From an uncultured Flavihumibacter sp. (GTDB lineage Bacteria > Bacteroidota > Bacteroidia > Chitinophagales > Chitinophagaceae): DNA of 24,216 nt. The position numbers and the translations under genes are program-made. The stretch is taken from the NCBI GenBank assembly GCA_946482545.1, contig CAMLRX010000077.1:1-24216 (forward strand), read 5' to 3'. Under the pieces are notes generated by a model. The model ran no database searches and had not been told where the DNA came from. It was given only the letters and a program-made list of their open reading frames with translations. Shown here in pieces: positions 1 through 6,468 of the stretch; the stretch's first letter is position 1; each line of letters starts with the position of its first letter.

Positions 1-1
1 G

Positions 2-154
2 CTCAATAAATTTCTGCAACTGGAGGGAAGGATCAATACATTAATAGATATCATCGCTAATATTTCATTTGATCCGGGGTTCCTGCACCCGGATACGCGA
101 AAAACTTATGAAGAAGTGATCGCGCGCCATGCCGCCGAGAAACAGGAAGCCTGA
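2..154 (+). CDS. C-terminal fragment of an unrecognised protein (5' end outside window)
   Basis: An open frame runs in from the window edge and ends at TGA 152-154, giving about 50 residues that begin LNKFLQLEGRINTLIDIIAN and end in a charged, helical tail rich in Ala, Glu and Lys. The last base of its stop codon is the first base of the next gene's ATG (TGATG), so the two genes are very likely cotranscribed and translationally coupled. I do not recognise the family from this tail. The composition suggests a helical, possibly coiled-coil C-terminus. No function is proposed. Confidence 0.6.
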   Translation, partial: LNKFLQLEGRINTLIDIIANISFDPGFLHPDTRKTYEEVIARHAAEKQEA

Positions 155-933
155 TGAACGGAAGCGGTCTTTACCATATTACCTTCCTGGGAACCGGCAC
201 CAGCAGTGGCGTTCCGATGATCGCCTGTCCGTGCAGCGTTTGCGCTTCGCCGGATCCCCGCGATAAAAGACTCCGCTCCAGTGTATTGGTGGAAACAGCT
301 TCAACCACCATCATTATTGATACCACACCGGATTTCCGCTACCAGATGTTGCGTGCGGATGTGCGCAAACTTGACGGCGTGGTGATTACCCATTCTCATA
401 AAGACCATATCGCCGGCATGGATGATGTGCGCGCTTTCAACTATTTCATGAAACGCGCCATGCCTGTGTATGCCAACGATGCTTCCGAAGAAGTGATCAT
501 GCGGGAGTTTCCTTATGCTTTTGCAGACAAAAAATATCCCGGCGTTCCTGAAATTGAACTGGTCACCATTGGCATGGAACCCTTTACGATCGGGGACATC
601 ACGTTACGTCCCATTATGGTATGGCATATGAAAATGCCGGTATGGGGATTCAGGATCGGTGATTTCACCTATATCACGGATGCCAATAAAATTGACGAGG
701 CCGAGAAAGAAAAAATAAGGGGCAGTAAAGTGCTGGTGCTGAATGCGCTCCGGAAAGAAAAACACATCTCTCATTTTAACCTGGAAGAGGCCATAACACT
801 AGTACAGGAGCTGAATGTACCCACGGCGTACTTCACGCACATCAGCCACCAGTTAGGCACACACGAAGAAGTGTCTGCAACTTTACCCGAAGGTATTCAT
901 CTTGCTTACGACGGTTTAAAAATTACGGTGTAA
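154..933 (+). CDS. MBL-fold metallo-hydrolase, PhnP / RNase Z-like
   Basis: A 259-residue cytoplasmic metallo-beta-lactamase-fold hydrolase. The N-terminal strand FLGTGTSSGVP (11-21) and the cysteine cluster C25-x-C27-x-x-C30 followed by DPRDKRLRSS are typical of the PhnP group, where the cysteines hold a structural zinc. The catalytic dinuclear metal motif is H80-S-H82-K-D84-H85, followed by GMDDVRAFN. Further metal or substrate positions are the TDA motif near residue 176 and THISHQ near residue 230. PhnP itself is a cyclic-phosphate phosphodiesterase, and members of this group hydrolyse phosphodiesters. No phn genes are nearby, so the physiological substrate is unknown. The start is fixed by overlap with the preceding stop codon. 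The length is normal for the family, and nothing suggests a link to the PUL further right. Confidence 0.9.
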   Translation: MNGSGLYHITFLGTGTSSGVPMIACPCSVCASPDPRDKRLRSSVLVETASTTIIIDTTPDFRYQMLRADVRKLDGVVITHSHKDHIAGMDDVRAFNYFMKRAMPVYANDASEEVIMREFPYAFADKKYPGVPEIELVTIGMEPFTIGDITLRPIMVWHMKMPVWGFRIGDFTYITDANKIDEAEKEKIRGSKVLVLNALRKEKHISHFNLEEAITLVQELNVPTAYFTHISHQLGTHEEVSATLPEGIHLAYDGLKITV

Positions 934-963
934 ATACGGATTGTCTTGTATTGAACGCGCCCT

Positions 964-971
964 TAATTTTA
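964..971 (+). promoter_or_regulatory. Possible -7 promoter box in front of the HHH gene
   Basis: TAATTTTA resembles the Bacteroidota -7 consensus TAnnTTTG with one mismatch at the last base. A TTG at 941-943 lies 20 bases upstream, a suitable distance for the -33 element. If it is real, transcription would start around 978, after the ATG at 973, which favours the second ATG at 991 as the true start of the downstream gene. This is a pattern match only. Confidence 0.3.
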
Positions 972-990
972 CATGCTTAAACAGTGTGTT

Positions 991-1710
991 ATGAAATGGA
1001 GGGAATGGTTCATGTTTTCCGCTCGGGAAAGAACGGGCGTGCTGGTGCTTGTGGGATTGATCCTTGTGGTGTATAGTTTTCCCTGGTGGAACCCCTGGAA
1101 AGAGGAAGAAGTGGTGTTGGGAGATGCTCAACTGGTTTCCTTACTAAGTACGATAAAGGAAAAGAAAGAAGCGTTGCGGCAGGATACGGCGTTGCCTGCT
1201 TATCCTGAATTTACTTACGAAAGAAAGCAACCTTATACAACAGGTGGCGCTGCTAATAAGCATTTGTCTGGCAGCAACAACAGTTATTACCCGCCGAAAA
1301 AGCCCCCGCCTTCAATAGATATAAATACAGCCGGTTTGGAAGAATGGGATGCCCTGCCGGGGATAGGGCAGGTGCTGGGGGCAAGGATCATTGCCTTCCG
1401 GGAGAAACTGGGTGGATTCGTGCGCAAGGAGCAGGTGGGTCAAACCTATGGTTTGAAGGATTCCGTGTTTCAGAAGATCGTGGTTTTTTTGAAGGAAAGT
1501 CCGGGCAAAGTGCGTCGGTTACCGGTGAATACCGCGTCAGAGGAGGAGTTGGCGGCACACCCGCTGATCCGGTGGAAACTGGCGAAGCAACTGGTGGGGT
1601 ACCGGAAGGTGCATGGTGGTATCAAAGATGTGGAGGAGCTGCATAAGCTGCTTTCATTAGATCCGGTGCAGGTGAACTGGTTGGGGGAATACCTTGATTT
1701 CAGGAACTAA
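991..1710 (+). CDS. Membrane-anchored helix-hairpin-helix (ComEA-like) protein
   Basis: A 239-residue protein when started at ATG 991; an in-frame ATG at 973 would add six residues. I prefer 991 because the candidate promoter would start transcription between the two. One hydrophobic segment (about residues 15-30) near the N-terminus predicts a membrane anchor. A proline-rich linker follows, then two helix-hairpin-helix units of the ComEA/HHH type. The first begins IDINTAGLEEWDALPGIG (about 110-168) with the GIG hairpin. The second begins LPVNTASEEELAAHPLI (about 176-235) and has lost the GxG hairpin. HHH modules bind DNA non-specifically, and ComEA serves in DNA uptake. Whether this protein does so is unknown, as no other competence genes are in view. 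Confidence 0.8.
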   Translation: MKWREWFMFSARERTGVLVLVGLILVVYSFPWWNPWKEEEVVLGDAQLVSLLSTIKEKKEALRQDTALPAYPEFTYERKQPYTTGGAANKHLSGSNNSYYPPKKPPPSIDINTAGLEEWDALPGIGQVLGARIIAFREKLGGFVRKEQVGQTYGLKDSVFQKIVVFLKESPGKVRRLPVNTASEEELAAHPLIRWKLAKQLVGYRKVHGGIKDVEELHKLLSLDPVQVNWLGEYLDFRN

Positions 1711-1728
1711 CACATTTTTAAAAATTGG

Positions 1729-1748
1729 CTAACGATTGTTAGTTTTTT
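1729..1748 (+). promoter_or_regulatory. 14-bp palindrome upstream of acyl-CoA dehydrogenase (operator or weak terminator)
   Basis: CTAACGATTGTTAG (1729-1742) has perfect 5-bp arms around a GATT spacer and is followed by six T residues (1743-1748). The arms resemble TetR-family operators of the TAAC-n4-GTTA type, and TetR regulators often control acyl-CoA metabolism. The T-run equally allows a short intrinsic terminator for the HHH gene. It lies about 48 bases before the dehydrogenase ATG. Both readings remain open. Confidence 0.4.
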
Positions 1749-1790
1749 AACGGTAAACTCCTTATCATTGTGGTACAACTATAATGATAC

Positions 1791-2930
1791 ATGAACTTTG
1801 CACAATCAGAAGTAACAGCGCAAGTAGCACAGATAGCACGGGATTTTGCTGAAAGGAACATCAGGCCGCATGTGATGGAATGGGATGAGGCGCAGCATTT
1901 TCCGCGGGAACTTTTCCGGGAAATGGGGGCGTTGGGATTAACGGGCGTGCTGGTGCCGGAAAAATACAATGGTGCAGGATTGGGCTATGAGGAATATGTG
2001 CATGTACTGAAAGAAATCGGTAAAGTGTGTGGTTCCATCGGCCTTAGTGTGGCGGCGCACAACTCGTTGTGTACCGGGCATATTTTACAGTTCGGAAACG
2101 AAGCGCAGAAAGAAAAATACCTTCCGCTGCTGGCCACAGGGGAATGGCTGGGAGCATGGGGACTCACGGAAGCGAACACCGGCAGCGATGCGGGCAATAT
2201 GCAGTGCGCCGCTGTGAAGGAAGGAGATGAATGGGTAATCAACGGCACTAAAAACTGGATCACACACGGCATTAGTGGGGATGTGGCAGTAGTGGTATGC
2301 AGAACGGGAGCGCCCAGAACGCGTAATAATTCAACCGCGTTTATTGTGGAACGGGGAACACCTGGATTTTCCGGCGGCAAAAAAGAAAACAAACTTGGGA
2401 TGCGCGCCAGCGAAACGGCTGAAATGATATTTGACAATTGTCGTGTGCCCGACAGCCAGCGCATCGGAGAACCGGGACAGGGATTTGTTCAGGCGATGAA
2501 AGTATTGGACGGCGGAAGGATATCCATCGCGGCGCTGAGCCTGGGCATAGCCCAGGGCGCTTACGACGCGGCAAGAAAATATGCACAGGAGCGCCACCAG
2601 TTCGGGGTACCCATTGCCAGCTTCCAGGGTATATCTTTTAAACTGGCTGATATGGCCACCGAAATAATGGCCGCGGAATTATTAACCCTGCAGGCAGCGA
2701 ATATGAAAAATAATGGTCTTACTATGACCAAAGAGGCGGCGATGGCGAAATATTATGCCTCCGAAGTAGCTGTGAAAACGGCCAATGAGGCAGTACAGGT
2801 ATTTGGAGGGTATGGTTATACAAAAGACTTCCCGGTGGAAAAATACTACCGCGACAGTAAACTTTGTACGATAGGCGAAGGAACCTCGGAAATCCAGAAG
2901 ATCGTGATTGCCCGCGAGGCGTTGAAATAA
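1791..2930 (+). CDS. Acyl-CoA dehydrogenase
   Basis: A 379-residue cytoplasmic FAD flavoprotein that introduces the alpha,beta double bond into acyl-CoA esters, passing electrons to electron-transfer flavoprotein. All three family domains are present: a helical N-terminal domain (about 1-115), a beta middle domain containing the WGLTEANTGSDAG flavin/substrate motif (about 123-135), and a helical C-terminal domain with ERHQFGVPIASFQ, VFGGYGYTKDFPVEKYYRD and GEGTSEIQKIVIAR. The predicted catalytic base is E363 of the GEGTSE motif, as in short- and medium-chain dehydrogenases. The length is normal, and the N-terminus MNFAQSEV aligns with typical family starts. It stands alone between a palindrome and a strong terminator, so it is probably a single transcription unit. 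Chain-length or branched-chain preference cannot be judged from sequence alone. Confidence 0.95.
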   Translation: MNFAQSEVTAQVAQIARDFAERNIRPHVMEWDEAQHFPRELFREMGALGLTGVLVPEKYNGAGLGYEEYVHVLKEIGKVCGSIGLSVAAHNSLCTGHILQFGNEAQKEKYLPLLATGEWLGAWGLTEANTGSDAGNMQCAAVKEGDEWVINGTKNWITHGISGDVAVVVCRTGAPRTRNNSTAFIVERGTPGFSGGKKENKLGMRASETAEMIFDNCRVPDSQRIGEPGQGFVQAMKVLDGGRISIAALSLGIAQGAYDAARKYAQERHQFGVPIASFQGISFKLADMATEIMAAELLTLQAANMKNNGLTMTKEAAMAKYYASEVAVKTANEAVQVFGGYGYTKDFPVEKYYRDSKLCTIGEGTSEIQKIVIAREALK

Positions 2931-2962
2931 TTGAAATTTCTCTACGATTGCTTGCGTTTTAT

Positions 2963-2998
2963 AAAGAGCGTATCGGAAACGATACGCTCTTTCTTTTT
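2963..2998 (+). terminator. Intrinsic terminator after acyl-CoA dehydrogenase
   Basis: A perfect 13-bp stem (2963-2975 paired with 2980-2992) closes a GAAA tetraloop of the very stable GNRA class. It is followed by C and five T residues (2993-2998). The left arm begins with AAA and the right arm ends in TTT, so it may be bidirectional. It cleanly separates the housekeeping genes from the PUL. Confidence 0.93.
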
Positions 2999-3240
2999 AA
3001 TTAACCCCTCATTTTTTAACTACCAGTACAGAAAAAATAATTGTCTGTTGGTCAAACCAACCGCCTTCACTACGCCATACAGCAATCTATTTACCTTGGC
3101 GTTCACTCGAAAACTTCACGCTAAGTTCTGATTCTCTTGCATTTAGTAAATCGTTTTCATTTTTTTTCAATGATTTCTTTAACAACATTTTAATGTGTTC
3201 CAGATTTTCGTTATTTGTCGCTTATAGATCACAATTCGGG

Positions 3241-3274
3241 CAGTCAAGGTTAATATTGTACCAATCAGGGTTAA
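3241..3274 (+). repeat. Phased direct repeats, candidate activator site
   Basis: CAGTCAAGGTTAA (3241-3253) and CAATCAGGGTTAA (3262-3274) match at 11 of 13 positions and are offset by 21 bp, two helical turns. They lie roughly 50-85 bases upstream of the start predicted from the -7 box. Direct repeats with this phasing are typical binding sites of AraC-type DNA-binding domains, including those of hybrid two-component sensors that control many PULs. The assignment is by position and spacing only. Confidence 0.45.
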
Positions 3275-3311
3275 AAAAAAGTTGTATGAGTTTTGTTCAT
3301 ACACTTATCTT

Positions 3312-3319
3312 TACATTTG
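3312..3319 (+). promoter_or_regulatory. Promoter -7 box for susC1
   Basis: TACATTTG is an exact match to the Bacteroidota sigma-factor -7 consensus TAnnTTTG. A TTTG at 3292-3295 could be the -33 element, although the 16-base gap is a few bases shorter than usual. Transcription would start near 3326, giving an untranslated leader of about 120 bases. Confidence 0.55.
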
Positions 3320-3324
3320 GAATA

Positions 3325-3338
3325 TGATAACGTTTTCA
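3325..3338 (+). promoter_or_regulatory. LacI/cre-like operator candidate 1 (susC1)
   Basis: TGATAACGTTTTCA fits the LacI-family (cre-type) pattern TGWAANCGNTWNCA with one mismatch, at position 4. The right half CGTTTTCA is complete. It overlaps the predicted transcription start, where a bound repressor would block initiation. Confidence 0.45.
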
Positions 3339-3350
3339 TTTCCTGCTTAA

Positions 3351-3364
3351 TGTAAACGATTGCG
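3351..3364 (+). promoter_or_regulatory. LacI/cre-like operator candidate 2 (susC1)
   Basis: TGTAAACGATTGCG fits TGWAANCGNTWNCA except for the final base. Its centre is 26 bp downstream of the centre of candidate 1, within the predicted leader. Two operators together would allow cooperative repression. Confidence 0.45.
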
Positions 3365-3446
3365 TTCTATGCCGCTTGCGAACACCTTCCGCACAAATTT
3401 TTATTGTACCACCCTGTCAGAAGGGGTGATTCTTCATTCACCAAAA

Positions 3447-6400
3447 ATGCTGTTTATGCGATTTTGCCGCTGCCTCATGGTGCTGTCCATATTAATGTGG
3501 CTGCCCGACCGGACGAGCGCGGGTATCTCCCGGCTTGCCGCTCCTTTTCAGCAAAAGGAGGAAAACATTGGCTTTAAGGGTCGTTTGCTGGATTCCCGAC
3601 AGGAACCTGTTTCAGGAGCCCGCATTGTGGCGGGTAACGGAGTTTCGGTTGTTTCCGACCGTTCGGGATTTTTCCTGTTGAATGCCATGCCAGGCGATTC
3701 AATCATCATTACCAAAAGAGGTTATGCAGAGACCTCGTACAGGCTCACCACTTTGAAAGAATTCTCTTTAGAATTCAATGCGGTAGCGCCATCAGTGGCA
3801 CCACCGGTTCAGCGCGATGTTCAATTCGTGCACCATACCATGCCTGCTGACCTCTCACTCGCGTCCACATCAACGGTGTACAACAAAGACATCATTAAAT
3901 CACCCGTTACCAGTGTGAGAAATGCGCTCACCGGAAGAATGGCCGGGCTTTTTACCCTTCAATCTTCGGGCAACCCAGGACAGGATGGCGTTTCTGCCTC
4001 CCTGCGCGGACAAAACCCTCTGATTATTATTGATGGAATTCCCCGTAACCTGACCATCTTCGACCTCGAAGAAATTGAGAGCGTTACCGCTATTAAGGAT
4101 GCACTTGGTGCCGCTATGCTGGGCTCGCGTGGTTCTAACGGCGCATTGCTGATTACCACCAAAAAAGGAACCGTTTCCAAACAACGGATTTCCTTCACCG
4201 CCCAAACAGCTTTTCAGAAACCGGTGGATATGCCGAAGGCATTGAATTCCTACGACTATGCCCGCTTGTACAACGAAGCCCTGGCAAATGACGGGAATAG
4301 CCCAATTTACTCCGATGAAGCACTTGAAAAATACCGCTCCGGAAGCGATCCCAACCTTTTCCCTAACGTAGACTGGCGCAAGCAGGCGTTGAAAAAATCC
4401 TCCCGCTTCGACAGGTACACGCTCAATGCACAGGGCGGGAACAACACGGCCCGGTATTATGTATCCCTTGAGCACATCAATCAGACAGGACTGCTGCAAA
4501 CCGCTGACAGCAACAAATACAACACGAACAATACGTTCAAAAGTTATGTGGCCCGTTCCAATGTGGACATAAACATCACAAAAAATCTTTCTGCCGGCGT
4601 TTACCTGCTTGGAAGGATTTTGAATGGGAACGAACCGGGGGCAACCACTTCGTCTCTTTTCAACTCTTTTTTGAATACGCCCAACAACGCATACCCTGTT
4701 TTAAACCCCAATGGGTCTTACGGAGGCAATTCACAATACACAAACAACATCTGGGCGCAAACCATCGGTTCCGGATACAGGGAGAATTACAAGCGCGACA
4801 TGCTTGCTGATTTTTACCTGCAACGTACGCTGGATGATATCACCCCAGGTTTGTATGTAAGAGCCGCCGCATCTTTCTACTCAACGCTTTCTGAAAACAT
4901 CAACCGGTCCAAACCCTACCGCGTATTTAATATGCAGGTAAGTCCAACGGGTGATACCACCTACCAGCAGTTCGGTAATATCGGAGACCAGGCAAACTCG
5001 AACTCCATCGAGTACCAGGGCCGGAGCGACTATATGGAATTGAAATTCGGCTACAACAGAACTTTCGGCGTGCATGGTGTGGATGCGACTTTGCTTGCCA
5101 ACCGGGTAAACTCCGTAGACAATTCTGATCTTCCTTTCACAAGCCCCGGCGTTTCCGGAAGGTTCGCTTATAACTTCAACAAAAAATACCTGGCTGAAGT
5201 TGCTTTCGGTATGAACGGTTCCAATCGTTATCCACCAGATGGCGATTATAAAATGGGGTTCTTCCCCGCCATTGGTTTGGGATGGAATATTTCCGAAGAG
5301 GATTTCATGAAAGAAAGCAAGGTGTTCTCACGCCTCAAACTGTTTGGCTCTTATGGAAAAACAGGTTGGGACAGGCCGGGTAACTTCGTTTATGTACAGC
5401 GTTACTTCGATGGTGCCGCTACTTATTTCGGAACTGGTGCCGGCAGCAATACCAGCATCAACGAACAGATACTTGCAAACCCTAACATTACATTTGAAGC
5501 GGCGAACAAACTTAATCTTGGTATATCCGGTGGATTGCTGAACGACAGGCTATCCTTCACTGCTGAATACTATAACAACAAATACTACGATCTGCTGATG
5601 CAACGCGGCAGGAACAGTTCCATTATCGGGAACTTCTACCCGGATGAAAACATAGGGGAGAACAGGTATTCAGGAGTTGAACTGCAACTTGATTGGCAGG
5701 ATGCCGTGAAAGATTTCAGTTATTTCGTTTCTGCGAATGCTGCCTTGCAAAAGACCGAAGTGCTTTACATTGATGAAGTATTCCGTCCTTACCCCTGGAT
5801 GTCAAGAACAGGAAATGTAATCGGTCAGCAGTATGGCTATATCGCCGATGGCTTCTTCCAGCAGAACGATGACTTTATAAATACACCTACCATTGATGGT
5901 TATACGCCACAAGCGGGAGACATTAAATACAGGGACCTCAACGACGACGGTGTGATCAACCAGTTCGACCAGGCACCAATTTATACCGATAAGCCGATGT
6001 TGATCTACGGCATCAGCGCAGGTTTTGCCTGGAAAGGATTTGACCTGAGCTTACTGCTCCAGGGCGTGCAGAACAGGGATATTTACCTTTCCGGAAATGG
6101 GTACTGGGAATTCCAGAACAATGGTTTTGGTCAGGCTTACGAGCACCACCTCAACCGTTGGACGCCCGCTACTGCAGCTACAGCATCTTACCCACGCCTG
6201 GGTATTGGTACAAATCCGAACAATCAGGCTTTCTCTTCTTTCTGGGTAAGAAACGGAAGTTATGCCCGCCTGAAGAATGTGGAAGTAGGTTACACCCTGC
6301 CTTCTGCTATAACGAGAGTGGTGAAACTTCAGTCGGCGCGTTTCTTTGTAAGCGGACTTAACCTGCTTACATTCTCTTCGCTGGATGGCGTGGACCCTGA

Positions 6401-6464
6401 AGTGTACAATGGGGCCTATCCGCTCCAGAAGCTTGTTAACATTGGCCTGAACATTAAACTCTAA
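3447..6464 (+). CDS. SusC/RagA-type TonB-dependent outer-membrane transporter, first copy
   Basis: Outer-membrane beta-barrel that imports oligosaccharides together with its SusD partner. The frame is open from a TTG at 3360, but I place the start at ATG 3447 (1,005 residues; 3456 also possible) because a signal peptide, roughly MRFCRCLMVLSILMWLP, begins there. A carboxypeptidase-regulatory-like domain follows (about 41-112). The TonB plug (about 143-240) contains the ALTGRMAGL, PLIIIDGIPRN and SRGSNGALLITTKKGT motifs of SusC proteins. The 22-strand barrel ends in LVNIGLNIKL. A calcium-loop-like DLNDDGVIN lies near residue 830, as in other SusC proteins. The usual acidic, valine-rich TonB box before the plug (E-E-x-V-V-V-G-Y-G) is not recognisable. 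There is no N-terminal STN domain, so FecI/FecR-type signalling is unlikely. SusD follows after 4 bases. Confidence 0.93.
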   Translation: MLFMRFCRCLMVLSILMWLPDRTSAGISRLAAPFQQKEENIGFKGRLLDSRQEPVSGARIVAGNGVSVVSDRSGFFLLNAMPGDSIIITKRGYAETSYRLTTLKEFSLEFNAVAPSVAPPVQRDVQFVHHTMPADLSLASTSTVYNKDIIKSPVTSVRNALTGRMAGLFTLQSSGNPGQDGVSASLRGQNPLIIIDGIPRNLTIFDLEEIESVTAIKDALGAAMLGSRGSNGALLITTKKGTVSKQRISFTAQTAFQKPVDMPKALNSYDYARLYNEALANDGNSPIYSDEALEKYRSGSDPNLFPNVDWRKQALKKSSRFDRYTLNAQGGNNTARYYVSLEHINQTGLLQTADSNKYNTNNTFKSYVARSNVDINITKNLSAGVYLLGRILNGNEPGATTSSLFNSFLNTPNNAYPVLNPNGSYGGNSQYTNNIWAQTIGSGYRENYKRDMLADFYLQRTLDDITPGLYVRAAASFYSTLSENINRSKPYRVFNMQVSPTGDTTYQQFGNIGDQANSNSIEYQGRSDYMELKFGYNRTFGVHGVDATLLANRVNSVDNSDLPFTSPGVSGRFAYNFNKKYLAEVAFGMNGSNRYPPDGDYKMGFFPAIGLGWNISEEDFMKESKVFSRLKLFGSYGKTGWDRPGNFVYVQRYFDGAATYFGTGAGSNTSINEQILANPNITFEAANKLNLGISGGLLNDRLSFTAEYYNNKYYDLLMQRGRNSSIIGNFYPDENIGENRYSGVELQLDWQDAVKDFSYFVSANAALQKTEVLYIDEVFRPYPWMSRTGNVIGQQYGYIADGFFQQNDDFINTPTIDGYTPQAGDIKYRDLNDDGVINQFDQAPIYTDKPMLIYGISAGFAWKGFDLSLLLQGVQNRDIYLSGNGYWEFQNNGFGQAYEHHLNRWTPATAATASYPRLGIGTNPNNQAFSSFWVRNGSYARLKNVEVGYTLPSAITRVVKLQSARFFVSGLNLLTFSSLDGVDPEVYNGAYPLQKLVNIGLNIKL

Positions 6465-6468
6465 CAAC

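Larger units (their letters stand above)
2999..3446 (+). promoter_or_regulatory. Regulatory region of the PUL (no gene)
   Basis: This AT-rich stretch of nearly 450 bases between the terminator and susC1 has no convincing gene. It contains a CGTTTTCA half-site (3146-3159), a pair of phased direct repeats (3241-3274), a -7 box (3312-3319) and two CG-centred operator candidates (3325-3338 and 3351-3364). The last part (about 3326-3446) would be an untranslated leader of about 120 bases. The frame of susC1 remains open back to a TTG at 3360, but that TTG sits inside an operator candidate and the encoded peptide has no signal-peptide character. Confidence 0.6.

Noticed and set aside
2931..3131. 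66-residue open frame directly after acyl-CoA dehydrogenase
   Set aside because: It begins with TTG right behind a stop codon, runs through the perfect terminator hairpin and shows no domain or coding character.
3360..3446. N-terminal extension of susC1 to TTG 3360 or ATG 3369
   Set aside because: The peptide is not signal-like and would place the real signal peptide about 30 residues inside the protein. The TTG also lies within an operator candidate.
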